Under the pieces are notes generated by a model. That model saw only the letters and a list, made by a program, of their open reading frames with translations. It ran no database searches and was not told the origin of the DNA. Of a DNA stretch of 49,835 nucleotides, positions 38,533 to 47,082 are shown one piece after another. The stretch lies in assembly GCA_036393335.1 (NCBI GenBank), contig DASWHD010000063.1, forward strand, positions 1 to 49,835, written 5' to 3'. This DNA comes from DASWHD01 sp036393335. GTDB lineage: Bacteria > CG2-30-53-67 > CG2-30-70-394. The translations under genes and the position numbers were made by a program. The stretch's first letter is position 1, and each line of letters starts with the position of its first letter.

Positions 38533-39333
38533 TTAATCATCGCATTCGAGGACGAAATTCTCGCCCAAGTATACCTCCCGAGCCAAATGGTTCTGGGCGA
38601 TGTCGCACGCCGGGCCCGACAAAAGAATCGCCCCATCATTCATGATGAAGGCGGTGTCGACGATCGACAGGGTGTCGCGCACCGAGTGATCGGTGATTAA
38701 GACGCCGATCCCCTTGGCGCGCAGATCGAGGATGATCTGTTGGATATCCCCAACGGCGATCGGATCGACACCGGCGAACGGCTCATCGAGCAGGATGTAG
38801 GCCGGGTCGAGCACCAGGGCGCGGGCAATCTCCGTCCGCCGCCGTTCGCCCCCCGAGAGGGCGTAGCCCGGGGACTTGCGCACGTGGGCGATGGACAGCT
38901 CTTCCAAGAGGTGCTCGCAACGGCTGCGGCGGTCACGCGGGCTGATGTTCAGGGTCTCGGCGATCGCCATGAGGTTTTCCTCGACGCTCAGGCGGCGGAA
39001 CACCGACGCCTCCTGAGGCAGATAGGAGAGCCCCCGGCGTGCCCGCATATACATCGGCTCGTCCGTGATCTCCCTGCGATCGAGGAAGATGTGACCCTGG
39101 TCGGGTTGGATGAGGCCGACGGTCATGTAGAAGCTGGTAGTCTTGCCGGCCCCGTTGGGACCCAGCAGGCCGACGATCTCCCCGCGCTGGATGGCGAAGG
39201 AGACGTCCTTGACCACCCGCCGCTTATTGAACTGTTTGACCAGGTTGCGGACTTCGAGCACGGCTTCCCGGGTACTGGCTAATCGACCACCCTCGCCGCG
39301 GTGCCGCTCAGCGAGCTTCGGCGAGGAGATCAA
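38533..39333 (-). CDS. lptB: LPS export ABC transporter ATP-binding protein LptB
   Basis: A 266-residue ATPase that drives LPS extraction from the inner membrane with LptF/LptG. Walker A GPNGAGKT at 58-65, signature YALSGGERRR, and Walker B ILLDEPFAGVDP. The first ~22 residues are extra relative to usual LptB, so a downstream start is possible, but the ATG at 39333 overlaps the lptA stop as ATGA. Final gene of lptC-lptA-lptB before rpoN. Confidence 0.96.
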   Translation of the reverse strand: MISSPKLAERHRGEGGRLASTREAVLEVRNLVKQFNKRRVVKDVSFAIQRGEIVGLLGPNGAGKTTSFYMTVGLIQPDQGHIFLDRREITDEPMYMRARRGLSYLPQEASVFRRLSVEENLMAIAETLNISPRDRRSRCEHLLEELSIAHVRKSPGYALSGGERRRTEIARALVLDPAYILLDEPFAGVDPIAVGDIQQIILDLRAKGIGVLITDHSVRDTLSIVDTAFIMNDGAILLSGPACDIAQNHLAREVYLGENFVLECDD

Positions 39334-40202
39334 TCTTGACGATAGTGTATAGTCCCACGCTCCACCTCCACTTGTCGCGTCGTCAGATTGACATGGATGC
39401 GTTCACCGCGCAGGCGGCTAACGCCTTCGGTGAAGTCGGCGTTCCCTTCCAGGAGAAGGGTGCGCTTGACGAGGTCGTAGGAGCCACGGTCGGCCCGACC
39501 GCGCCGCTCGCCCTCCTCGATTCGCACGCCGCCTCCGGCGCGTAGCCGCCGGAGGGCACCGGTCTGAGGGTCCAGCTCCAGCACCGCGTTTCCTGCCCAC
39601 AGGTGGCGCAGGCCGGCGACGACCTCCACGGCCCCGGTGAGGTCCGCGCGGCCGGCCACGTCGTCTGCCATGATCGTGTCGGCCGTGATCCGCAGGGCCG
39701 GCAGAGTGGCGTCGGGTGGCAGTAAGACGCGGCCTGCCGTGACCTTCAGCACACGGCGCTCTAGGTCGACGTCGATCGAGTCGCCGCTCACCTCCCGCGC
39801 CTCGCCCCAGATCCGGGCGTGGCCAAGGAGCTGGGCGTGGCCGACGGCGGTGTCGAAGCGTGCTCGATCGCCCGTCGCGGTGTACGGGCCATACACCAGT
39901 TGCACCTCGCCCTGGGCGTCGAGGGTCTCGATGCGCCGGCCCTGAGCGTCCAGGGTGACCTCCAACCGATCCGCCTGAATCTGTTGGTCGGCGCTGACCA
40001 GGGTGACGTTGCCTGAGAGAAGGATGCGCTGGTGTGTGAAATCGCCATCCAGGTGGTCGGCGGTCGCGTGGATCTCTGCGCCGGCCTGGAAGGCCGGGGT
40101 CGGTGGTGCCCAGCTCCGGATCCCCGGCCGCGGCGGAGCCACGGCCAACGCAGTCGCCGTAGTCAACAACAGCGCAGAGACTACTCGCAATGCCGTCGTC
40201 AT
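39330..40202 (-). CDS. lptA: LptA-like LPS transport periplasmic protein
   Basis: A 290-residue exported protein. The signal peptide is residues 1-21 (VVSALLLTTATALA). It carries OstA/LptA beta-jellyroll repeats: one unit at about 45-140 (GAEIHATADHLDGDF, ILLSGNVTLV, IQADRLEVTLD) and another at about 165-285 (LRITADTIMAD, DLTGAVEVVAG). It is longer than E. coli LptA (185 residues), suggesting a duplicated fold that spans more of the periplasm. It overlaps lptC and lptB by 4 bp at each end. Confidence 0.9.
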   Translation of the reverse strand: MTTALRVVSALLLTTATALAVAPPRPGIRSWAPPTPAFQAGAEIHATADHLDGDFTHQRILLSGNVTLVSADQQIQADRLEVTLDAQGRRIETLDAQGEVQLVYGPYTATGDRARFDTAVGHAQLLGHARIWGEAREVSGDSIDVDLERRVLKVTAGRVLLPPDATLPALRITADTIMADDVAGRADLTGAVEVVAGLRHLWAGNAVLELDPQTGALRRLRAGGGVRIEEGERRGRADRGSYDLVKRTLLLEGNADFTEGVSRLRGERIHVNLTTRQVEVERGTIHYRQD

Positions 40203-40759
40203 GTCGCGGTGCCCGCCACGGTGACCGAGACCGCACCGTCCACCACCAGGCGCTGGGTGGTCACCTCGTAGGAAAAGCGCTGTCCTACCACGCGGTACGG
40301 GGGCCGGTGGAGCTGCAGCGGCTCGTTGCCGGAGAGGTGGCGGGTCTGACCATCGAAGTGGACGGCGGCCGTTCGCAAATCGAGGCCCCCCGGGTCGGTG
40401 AGCACGATCTCCCCGGTCAGGTCGAAGGAGAAGGCGGCCAGGTCAACGGTGCCGCGGGCCGCTTCCAGATGTAGCACCGACACGTCTCCTTGGCGCAGAT
40501 CGACGACGATCCCTTCCACGTCCACCCGGTTCTGCGCTTCGAAGTAGAGGGCGCGTTCCGCCCGCAGGTGCCAGCGGGTCTCACCCCCCCGGGTTTCGGT
40601 AAACGTGAAGTTGGAGACCACCGCCGGGGCCTCTTGGGGTCCACCGTTGTTCCCTTCTGGGGTCGGCACACCCGAGGCGAGGAGGAAATAGACCGTCACA
40701 AGCAACAGCCCGGCCATGGCAAACAGCAGGATCGAGCTCAGGCTGGGGAGGCGGATCAT
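40199..40759 (-). CDS. lptC: LPS export ABC transporter periplasmic protein LptC
   Basis: A 186-residue LptC. One N-terminal membrane anchor (SILLFAMAGLLLVTVYFLLASG, about 8-28, quoted in part) is followed by a periplasmic beta-jellyroll (FTFTETRGGETRWHLRAERA, LHLEAARGTVDL). It hands LPS from LptBFG to LptA. The stop overlaps the lptA start as ATGA. It is the first gene of the lpt-rpoN-PTS run; no kdsC/kdsD is present upstream, unlike many proteobacteria. Confidence 0.9.
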   Translation of the reverse strand: MIRLPSLSSILLFAMAGLLLVTVYFLLASGVPTPEGNNGGPQEAPAVVSNFTFTETRGGETRWHLRAERALYFEAQNRVDVEGIVVDLRQGDVSVLHLEAARGTVDLAAFSFDLTGEIVLTDPGGLDLRTAAVHFDGQTRHLSGNEPLQLHRPPYRVVGQRFSYEVTTQRLVVDGAVSVTVAGTAT

Positions 40760-41044
40760 GAGGGCGTGAAAACGGGCTTCGACGACGTGTTTGGATGATG
40801 GGACCGCGGGCAGAAAATTGCACCCGCGGAGGTGACCTTCCGGGACGGCTCCATCCTCACGAACCGTCGCGCCAGCGGACGAGGACCTAAACAGTCCTGC
40901 TCACGCCTCCCAATCGGTGGGTAGCTCGATGGCCTGCGGGGCTCGGGATGGAGACTGCGAGCAAATTCCAGGAGTTGTACACTCGCAACAGATGCAGGGG
41001 GAAGGTCTGCGAGCGGCCAAACTGAACGCTAACCTGTAGCGAGG
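40760..41044. other. Divergent intergenic region upstream of lptC
   Basis: These 285 bp lie between lptC (-) and the hypothetical gene at 41045 (+) and should carry promoters in both directions. I find no reliable open frame, tRNA or strong repeat, and no sigma-54 -24/-12 motif that I would trust. Confidence 0.45.
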
Positions 41045-41656
41045 ATGCCGGCCACTTCTCATCAGATCTTCCTGCATGCCGAAGAAAGCTCCATTGATAT
41101 CCGACGTGCCACCGTCGTGAACGATCCCAGTCGCCACCTGCAGCCGTACTTCCGCGCCGAGCTTGCCCGCGCCTTTCAGGAGATCTACCCATTGTCACCT
41201 GGGGCGGTCGATTACCTCAGCGACATGCTCGCGCGGTATTGCCGTACCTCCCAGCTATTCCGCAAGAACCGAGCGGGAGAAGCGATGACGGCCCTGGCGG
41301 ACATGATGGTCGAGGCACAGGGATACCGCGGGCATGAGGGGTTGGAGACGTTCCGGCCGTTTGAAGAGGCGCGTCTGATCCGGCACGTCGGTGACTACGC
41401 CCTGATCATGGCGGGGCTGTTCAAGGAATACGTGGAACGTCGGGCCGGGCGCCGGCTCTACATCGAGGTGGGGCAACGGGCCTACAGACAGGTAGCCGGA
41501 TTCGAGGCCCCCCTCGACCGACATCGTTCGCGAGTCTTCGGCGAATTGGGTGAGGCGTTCGAGTTCTGTGTCACCGGCCTCTCCCGCCTGCGCCGTACAC
41601 CGGTCCCGGGGGGGACTCGCTGGGGGGAAATTTGCCTTTCCAAGATGGCGTGGTAG
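41045..41656 (+). CDS. Conserved-looking hypothetical protein
   Basis: A 203-residue protein I do not recognise by name. It has no signal peptide or membrane helix and reads as largely alpha-helical (FRAELARAFQEIYPLSPGAV, LSDMLARYCRTSQLFRK, FEEARLIRHVGDYALIMAG). Codon use matches neighbouring genes. It precedes a DUF465-like gene by 42 bp on the same strand. Function unknown; it is not a kinase, HTH or enzyme family I can identify. Confidence 0.7.
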   Translation: MPATSHQIFLHAEESSIDIRRATVVNDPSRHLQPYFRAELARAFQEIYPLSPGAVDYLSDMLARYCRTSQLFRKNRAGEAMTALADMMVEAQGYRGHEGLETFRPFEEARLIRHVGDYALIMAGLFKEYVERRAGRRLYIEVGQRAYRQVAGFEAPLDRHRSRVFGELGEAFEFCVTGLSRLRRTPVPGGTRWGEICLSKMAW

Positions 41657-41698
41657 TTTTGAATTGCGTCGTGGTTAACCTAACACGGAGGTCAAGTT

Positions 41699-41911
41699 AT
41701 GCCCTTCTCAGGTCCTGTGGCTGAACGTGCGCGCGTAGAAGTTCCCCGCTTTACCCTCTTGGAAAAGGCCCACGGGGATTACGAAGAGGAATTGCAGGGA
41801 CTGGAGAGACATCTGCACCTGACGCCGGAGATGGAGAACCGGCGAACCGTCTTGAAGAAGCTCAAATTGCAGGCAAAGGATGAGATGCACATGATCCTCT
41901 CCTCGCTGTGA
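41699..41911 (+). CDS. DUF465-like (YdcH-type) small protein
   Basis: A 70-residue helical protein with the LExxHxxLexxlxxL...LKKLKLQAKDEM pattern of the DUF465/YdcH family, a two-helix hairpin of unknown function. ATG 41699 is preceded by ACGGAGGTCAAGTT, a strong ribosome binding site. A canonical terminator follows its stop codon by about 30 bp, so it is likely an abundant short transcript or the end of the operon with the upstream gene. Confidence 0.75.
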   Translation: MPFSGPVAERARVEVPRFTLLEKAHGDYEEELQGLERHLHLTPEMENRRTVLKKLKLQAKDEMHMILSSL

Positions 41912-41939
41912 GGAGGGTGGTCGTTGGTGGGTGGACCAG

Positions 41940-41972
41940 CGGCCTCGGGCGGTACCGCCCGGGGCCGTTTTT
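41940..41972 (+). terminator. Rho-independent terminator after DUF465-like gene
   Basis: A strong GC stem, CGGCCTCGGGCGG pairing with CCGCCCGGGGCCG around the TA centre (one T-G wobble), is followed by TTTTT at 41968-41972. It is located 28 bp after the stop codon of the gene at 41699 and before the folate gene, in plus orientation. Confidence 0.85.
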
Positions 41973-42039
41973 GTCTATGGTGATCGTCGCTCTGGCAAGT
42001 GCCGGGGGGTTGGTCTGGAGAAGGCAGGGGGCAAATCTG

Positions 42040-42612
42040 GTGGTTGCGGTGAAGCAGGACCTGCGGCGACAACTGCTTCGTCGTCGAGGGGCGATCGACC
42101 AGTCGGACCGCGCGGCGGCGGCGGCCGCGGTCCAGCAGTGGGTGATGGAAACCGCGGAGTGGCAGACCGCCGCCACCGTGCTGGCGTATGCGGCCAGCGG
42201 ATCGGAGCTCGTCACGGGGCCGCTGCTCACCGCGGCCCTGGCGGCGGGCAAGAGGCTTACCCTGCCTCGGGTGGACGAGGACGGGGACTTATCTCTGCAC
42301 GCCGTTGCCGACCCGGCGCATCTCGTTCCGGGGTTTCGCGACATCTTGGAGCCGTCCCCTGGCCTGCTCCGGGTGGGGGTCGGGGAGGTCGACCTCGCCT
42401 TGGTCCCCGGCGTTGGATTCGATCGCCGGGGAGGTCGCCTGGGGTACGGTGGTGGATTCTATGATCGCCTCCTCGCCGATCACGGCTGGCGGTGCCCAAT
42501 CTGGGGCCTGGCCTTCGCGTGCCAGATCGTCGACCGGCTGCCCTTGGAAGGACATGATCGGCGGGTCGCAGCGGTAGTGACCGAGGCGGGGTTCCTGCAC
42601 GTCGAGCCGTAA
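42040..42612 (+). CDS. 5-formyltetrahydrofolate cyclo-ligase
   Basis: About 190 residues. It converts 5-formyl-THF to 5,10-methenyl-THF with ATP. Motifs: KQDLRRQLLRRR at the start, LTLPRV, and the family signature VPGVGFDRRGGRLGYGGGFY (in the last third). GTG 42040 with AGGGGG 8 bp upstream gives the usual length; the open frame extends to 41908 but crosses the terminator. The gene is often near 6S RNA or zapA in other proteobacteria; neither is seen here. Confidence 0.93.
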   Translation: MVAVKQDLRRQLLRRRGAIDQSDRAAAAAAVQQWVMETAEWQTAATVLAYAASGSELVTGPLLTAALAAGKRLTLPRVDEDGDLSLHAVADPAHLVPGFRDILEPSPGLLRVGVGEVDLALVPGVGFDRRGGRLGYGGGFYDRLLADHGWRCPIWGLAFACQIVDRLPLEGHDRRVAAVVTEAGFLHVEP

Positions 42613-42771
42613 GGGGCGAAGCCGGTCCCCGGCTTATACCGCGACACCCCGCCGCGAGCCGGGCGTAGGCATCCCCGGTAGGGGCCCCATGTTTCCTTTA
42701 TGTTGCATAGGGGGAACGTCGAAAAGCGCGGTATTCGAGGGATCCACGCTCACCCCCGCCAGTGAGGCTTC

Positions 42772-44463
42772 ATGCGGCATTTCTCCCGCCGCTTCGCGAC
42801 GCGCCGGCAGGAGGTCATCTACCTGTTATGGATGGCCTTTCTCCTGGTGTTCGTGCTGCCGGCCCTGGTCTTGGTCTTCCTCCTGTATCAGATGGCCCGA
42901 GCCGGTACCGCGGGGGTCGTTGCCTACCTCTTCGGGGCCCTCGCCCTCGGCCTGGTCGGTTTCGCCCTGCTGCGCAGTGAGCTCCTTACCATGTTTCCGG
43001 CGGAGCGGGTCCGGGAACCCGCATCGCCTGCGGCGGAAGAGGACGACCACGCGCCCCACGTCACCCGACTAGAGGGGATCGCCGACCATTTCGACGAGCT
43101 GTTGGAAAATTTCCACGACGCCACCGATCGCCTGACCCGGCAGATCCTGCAGCTCACCACCCTCAACGAGATCTCCGAGTTCGCCTCACGCATCACCAAC
43201 CTGAACGAGATGCTTGATCGCGCGTTGGTGCGCGCCATGAAGGTGGTGAACGCCCAGATCGGCTCCATCATGCGCCTGGTCGACGAGGGCAAGAGCCTGG
43301 AGTTGATCGCCGCCTATGGCCTAGAGGTCGACGTCGGGGTCGGCACCCGGGTACCGCTGGAAGACTCCCTCTCCCGAGTGGCCGTGCGCGAAGGCAGAGC
43401 CGTGGTCGTCGCCGACATCACCAACGATCCCCGCTTCCAGCGGTTCAATGACCCAAAATACGGCTCGCCCAGCTTCTTGTGCGTGCCGCTGCGCGCGCGT
43501 GGCGAGATCCTCGGCGTCTTCAACCTCTCCAAGAAGGCCGATGGCGGACCGTTTCGCGAAGAGGACGTGCAATTCCTGAATGCGGCGTTCGGCCAGATCG
43601 GCTTCGCCCTGGAAAACGCCCGCCTCTATGAGCAGGCCCAGGAGGGGTACCAGCAGCTCAAGGGACTCAATCAGCGCCTCAAAGAATACGCAGCCGACCT
43701 GGAGAAGGAGGTCGGGGAGCGGACCCGGGAGCTGCAGGATGCCAACACGCAGCTGCGTACCGAGATGAACAAAGTGGTGGAGGCCGACCGGGTGAAGTCC
43801 GACTTCATCGCCTCGGTCTCCCACGAGCTGCGGACCCCGCTCAACGCCGTTCTGGGATTCTCCAGCTTGATTCTCTCCGGCCAGGAGGGCGAGATCCCGG
43901 AAAAGGTACGGGACGATCTGGAGATGGTACACCAGGCCGGCCAGCGCCTCCTGCGCATCGTCTCCAACATTCTCGACGTCTCACGCATCGATACCGGCAA
44001 CCTTGCCCTCGAGCGGTGCCCGGTCTCCTTGTTGCAGGTCCTACGAGACGTGGAACAGGAGGCGCGCAAGCTCCACTGGCAGCCGGGAGTCGAATTTCGC
44101 ATCGACCTACCGGACGACCTCTACGTCGTCTCCGCCGACCGGCCGAAGCTGGTCAGCGGCCTGATGCACATCGTCGACAACGCGGTGAAGTTCACAACCC
44201 AGGGCACGGTGACCCTGGCGGCGCGGCAACGGGGCAACGAGGCGGTGGTGGAGATCAGCGATACCGGCCCCGGGATCGAGGAACGAGACCTGCCCTTCAT
44301 CTTCGATAAATTCTGGCAGCGCCCCAGCCAGCGCGGAATGGGCGGTACGGGCCTGGGGCTGACCCTGGCCAAGCGCATCGTCGAGGTCCACGGCGGCCAC
44401 CTCGAGGCCCAGAGCCGCGTCGGGAAGGGCACCACCATCACCGTGACCCTCCCGACGCTGTGA
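42772..44463 (+). CDS. Membrane-bound GAF-domain sensor histidine kinase
   Basis: A 563-residue kinase. Two N-terminal membrane helices (about 17-42 and 46-67) with almost no periplasmic loop indicate an intracellular signal. A HAMP-less linker, a GAF domain (about 135-285, LNEMLDRALVRAMKVV to FALENARLYEQ) and a coiled coil (about 288-340) follow. Next are a HisKA domain with the phospho-His in ASVSHELRTPLNAVLGF and an ATPase domain (HIVDNAVKF, DTGPGIEE, GGTGLGLTLAKRI). No response regulator gene is adjacent. Codon use is native. Confidence 0.94.
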   Translation: MRHFSRRFATRRQEVIYLLWMAFLLVFVLPALVLVFLLYQMARAGTAGVVAYLFGALALGLVGFALLRSELLTMFPAERVREPASPAAEEDDHAPHVTRLEGIADHFDELLENFHDATDRLTRQILQLTTLNEISEFASRITNLNEMLDRALVRAMKVVNAQIGSIMRLVDEGKSLELIAAYGLEVDVGVGTRVPLEDSLSRVAVREGRAVVVADITNDPRFQRFNDPKYGSPSFLCVPLRARGEILGVFNLSKKADGGPFREEDVQFLNAAFGQIGFALENARLYEQAQEGYQQLKGLNQRLKEYAADLEKEVGERTRELQDANTQLRTEMNKVVEADRVKSDFIASVSHELRTPLNAVLGFSSLILSGQEGEIPEKVRDDLEMVHQAGQRLLRIVSNILDVSRIDTGNLALERCPVSLLQVLRDVEQEARKLHWQPGVEFRIDLPDDLYVVSADRPKLVSGLMHIVDNAVKFTTQGTVTLAARQRGNEAVVEISDTGPGIEERDLPFIFDKFWQRPSQRGMGGTGLGLTLAKRIVEVHGGHLEAQSRVGKGTTITVTLPTL

Positions 44464-44915
44464 CGGCTGGGGCCGGGGACCGAAGGATAACCGGCGGGGT
44501 ACACCCCCTGATTGGTGGACAGGGAGGCGGGCCGCGACGGAGACTGGAAGAGAGCGCCACTCCGGGAGTGGCAAGGTCCCTGGTGGGCCTCGCGGTCTTC
44601 AAAACCACCGCCGGTGCTTTCTGTGCGGGTGGGTGCGGCCTCTGACAATCTCGTAACCCTCTGGCGAAACGAGTGAATGAGGGAGTAGCCCGCACACACC
44701 CGCTTTCCTCCGTTTGCCCCCGTTCCTGCAAAGTGTGGACACTAGGTGGACACCAAGCCAAGGCTTGGTAGCTTGGTGAAGAGCGCGAGACATCGTGTGC
44801 CCGGGCCCTCCGGTCTGACGTCGCCGATAGTCGCGGCGTACTCATGCGGGCGCGCCTCGCGTGCCCTTTCACCACGGTAACTCTCCCCCTCCGTTCTTCG
44901 CGTCAAGGGAGAGGA
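44464..44915. other. Non-coding stretch with hairpins, direct repeat and tRNA-Sec-like sequence
   Basis: About 450 bp without a credible gene, between the GAF kinase (+) and the SH3/TonB-C gene (-). It contains the palindrome GCCACTCC-G-GGAGTGGC (44556-44572), the tRNA-Sec-like sequence at 44565-44636, a direct repeat GTGGACAC at 44735-44742 and 44746-44753, and the hairpin CCAAGCC AA GGCTTGG (44754-44769). Open frames crossing it lack ribosome binding sites and protein features. Confidence 0.55.
44565..44636 (+). pseudogene. tRNA-Sec-like sequence (5' part, UCA anticodon; T loop and 3' acceptor missing)
   Basis: Read with the 8-bp acceptor spacing peculiar to tRNA-Sec: GGAGTGGC, AA, D stem GGTCCC, 4-nt loop TGGT, GGGCCT, then an anticodon arm with the loop CTTCAAA (UCA at 44599-44601, exactly position 35). 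A long variable segment and GGGTGGGT, like the 5' strand of a T arm, follow. The T loop (TTC) and the 3' acceptor strand are absent: the sequence departs at about 44635. The D and anticodon stems each contain mismatches. The 5' acceptor partner GCCACTCC occurs only just upstream. It may be a remnant or a coincidence. Confidence 0.35.
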
Positions 44916-44941
44916 GCGATCGAACGCCCCTCTGTGGCGCC

Positions 44942-45916
44942 TCATTGAATAAGTAGCCGCGGAGGGCCTAGGGCACAGCGGAAGGTTCCGATGACCACCA
45001 GCTCGTCGGTGGCCAAGCGGTCCGGGATCGGGTTGTAGGGGGCGCCGCCGGCCACGGCCTTGCGGGCCTCCCGGTCGAGCGCCGGGAAGCCCGAGCTGTG
45101 CATAAGCTGGATGTCGCGCACTCGGCCGTTCTTGAGAATGGTGAACTGGATGACGCAGTCGCCGTGCTCGGCGGCGCGTTGCGGGTAGTCCCATGTGTAT
45201 TCGATCTGTCGCTTGATGCTTAAGAAGTACGAGATGAAGCGGTCTTCGGCGGTGTTCAGGGGGATGGCGCGCGGTGTAGGGATGTCGCGCCGGGTGGGGT
45301 AGGCAAACTTCGCGGCGGCGCTGCTGGCATCCGCCGGTGGCCGGTACGGCTTGACGAGCGCTGCGACGATCCACGCCCCCTCCCCGTCAGGCAGGGCGAC
45401 GCGGTACCAACCCTCCATCTCGCCGGTCACCCGTAACACATCGCCCTGCGACATCGTTCCTATGATCGGCGCATCTGTGTCGGCCGCGCTACGGAGGTTG
45501 GCTCTCGACCGATCCACCACCACCGTGAAGTCCTCTGGCGCCAATAATTGGCGTGCTGATGGTAACAACACCTCTCCCTTGGGCAGCGCGCCGGTGGTAG
45601 CGGGGAGCCCTTCGCCGTCTGAGCCTCCCGTCTGTTCACCACGGAGGGTACGACGAATTTGTTGTGCTAATTCGTTCTCAGGATCTTTCGCTAACGCCAT
45701 CTCGACGTACTCCGACGCCACTTTCCTTCCCTGATCGAGGGCCTCCTTCGCCCACTCTGCGTAGGTCTGGGCAATCTGCGCAGCGGCGGGATCCACGTCC
45801 GCGGCATGCGCGTAACCCGGACAGACGCTCGCCTCAACCACCAGCCACAGAGATAACGCTACGGCTGCCAGTCTTACGACCGGCGGAATGAAAGATCGGG
45901 GTCGCATTGCGTTCAT
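44942..45916 (-). CDS. Exported SH3-domain protein with TonB C-terminal-like domain
   Basis: About 324 residues. Signal peptide (VVRLAAVALSLWLVVEA to AHA), a helical segment (AQTYAEWAKEALDQGRKVASE), a bacterial SH3 domain (about 130-195: DRSRANLRSAADTDAPIIG, VLRVTGEMEGWYRVALPDG), and a C-terminal TonB-like domain (about 225-315: YPQRAAEHGDCVIQFTILKNG, HSSGFPALDREARKAV). Proteins with this C-domain but no cytoplasmic anchor are not classical energy transducers. It may bind peptidoglycan or an outer-membrane receptor. The start is ATG 45916 or 45907, or GTG 45934. Isolated gene bordering the mobile region. Confidence 0.85.
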   Translation of the reverse strand: MNAMRPRSFIPPVVRLAAVALSLWLVVEASVCPGYAHAADVDPAAAQIAQTYAEWAKEALDQGRKVASEYVEMALAKDPENELAQQIRRTLRGEQTGGSDGEGLPATTGALPKGEVLLPSARQLLAPEDFTVVVDRSRANLRSAADTDAPIIGTMSQGDVLRVTGEMEGWYRVALPDGEGAWIVAALVKPYRPPADASSAAAKFAYPTRRDIPTPRAIPLNTAEDRFISYFLSIKRQIEYTWDYPQRAAEHGDCVIQFTILKNGRVRDIQLMHSSGFPALDREARKAVAGGAPYNPIPDRLATDELVVIGTFRCALGPPRLLIQ

Positions 45917-46117
45917 CCGCCACCCATTAATCACACGAATAGATCCGACATTAGCGTCCCATCAAGTGTGAAATATGTACACCGACGTTGGGCTGAGGGA
46001 GGCCGGAGAGTAACATCCCGACGCGGCACTCACCGCCGGCTGATCCCCGGAGGGACAACCGAGATTCCCGGTCTCGGCCGTGCCGCAGTGTTCACCGGGC
46101 CACCCGCGGGAGGTGGG

Positions 46118-47029
46118 ATGCAAGCGAGAAACCACGCGCCTGGCCGGCTGAAGGACCCCCAACCGACGCCGCGCCCGCCACCCTGGTTTGACCGAACGTC
46201 GTATGACTATCTGGTGGAGCTGGATCTCGCAGGCTGGCTCTGGGAGTTTGCTCGTCGCCGGTGGTGGGACAAGGCGGAGCAGCATTGGGTTACCGGCGGA
46301 GTCCCCACCAGCTTCCCCGTGAGCGAGGGGGATCGACTCTTGAAGTGGCACGTTGCGCGTTACTGGCGACGCCGCTTCTGTAACCTCCCTGACGACGTGC
46401 AGCGGAAAGTGGTGTCGTGCCTCGACACGGGGAGGCCGGTCTCTTCGTTCACACCGGCCATGCTGTTGAGCGCGGCCAAAGTGCTCGCGGAGCCGGAGTC
46501 GGCGTGGTTCTTCGAATCCGTCCGGTGGGGGCGCCTACAGTTGGCGGTGGTCGACTTTGCCCGGTCGGATAAGGAGCTGACGGAGTGGTTCAGTAGATGG
46601 GTGGCACACCACCGGCAAGAGATGGCTGAAAGTCCGCCGGCGTTGGGTAACGCCGAGGGCCGTCCGCTGGACGGTTTGATCGCCGGCTCAGGGAAGAAAC
46701 GACGCGGGCGCGTTCTCGGCACGGACGACCTCACCAAGTGGCGGAAGAGTTACCTCCTCCACACCTACGATTTGTGCCGGGGCATCAGGTGGGATGGAGA
46801 GCAACGTCTGGAACAGACGAAACGGCCAGATCGGGCGTTGACGCAACGGGACGCGATAGAGATTCTGGAAGGCCGCGATGCTTCCGATCGGTGGGCCTCG
46901 GAACGGCTCGCGTCGGCAAAAGCGCTCATTGAAGGAGATGCCTTTCACGCGCTGGAGCAACAGATCGCCCTCGACCGACTTCGGTCAGTTTCGCAAAAGC
47001 TGGGCGAAGCCGAATTAGGCACCGCATAG
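46118..47029 (+). CDS. DUF6499-like element-borne protein (putative transcriptional regulator domain)
   Basis: About 303 residues. The N-terminus WFDRTSYDYLVELDLAGWLW EFARRRWW (shown in two parts) follows the pattern DYDYLxxLDxAxxAWEFLRR of the DUF6499 'transcriptional regulator' domain seen in integrative elements and plasmids of alphaproteobacteria. The middle contains a helical region (LPDDVQRKVVSCLDTG) and a basic segment (GSGKKRRGR) that could bind DNA. ATG 46118 has GGGAGGTGGG directly upstream and is preferred over the open frame from 45968. Two genes typical of mobile elements follow on the same strand. Confidence 0.7.
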   Translation: MQARNHAPGRLKDPQPTPRPPPWFDRTSYDYLVELDLAGWLWEFARRRWWDKAEQHWVTGGVPTSFPVSEGDRLLKWHVARYWRRRFCNLPDDVQRKVVSCLDTGRPVSSFTPAMLLSAAKVLAEPESAWFFESVRWGRLQLAVVDFARSDKELTEWFSRWVAHHRQEMAESPPALGNAEGRPLDGLIAGSGKKRRGRVLGTDDLTKWRKSYLLHTYDLCRGIRWDGEQRLEQTKRPDRALTQRDAIEILEGRDASDRWASERLASAKALIEGDAFHALEQQIALDRLRSVSQKLGEAELGTA

Positions 47030-47040
47030 GGGATCCTGCG

Positions 47041-47071
47041 CTATCACTAACGCCCGAAAGGGCATTGATAG
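47041..47071. repeat. Imperfect inverted repeat upstream of the HTH gene
   Basis: CTATCACTAACGCCC pairs with GGGCATTGATAG around GAAA, ending 12 bp before the start codon at 47083. It could be an operator for the small HTH protein or a terminator/attenuator of the upstream gene; no T-tract follows. Confidence 0.5.
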
Positions 47072-47082
47072 CGAGGTTCTCT

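Noticed and set aside
41912..42039. 6S RNA gene upstream of the 5-formyltetrahydrofolate cyclo-ligase gene
   Set aside because: The gap is only about 130 bp and is mostly occupied by the Rho-independent terminator; no long 6S-like hairpin with a central bubble is possible.
44556..44636. Circularly permuted tRNA-Sec (3' acceptor GCCACTCC lies just upstream of the 5' acceptor)
   Set aside because: A permuted gene would need a T-loop sequence (TTC...) upstream of GCCACTCC; the upstream bases agactggaagagagc do not provide one.
44599..44793. 64-codon minus-strand frame in the tRNA-Sec-like region
   Set aside because: No ribosome binding site; it spans hairpins, direct repeats and the tRNA-like sequence, so coding is unlikely.
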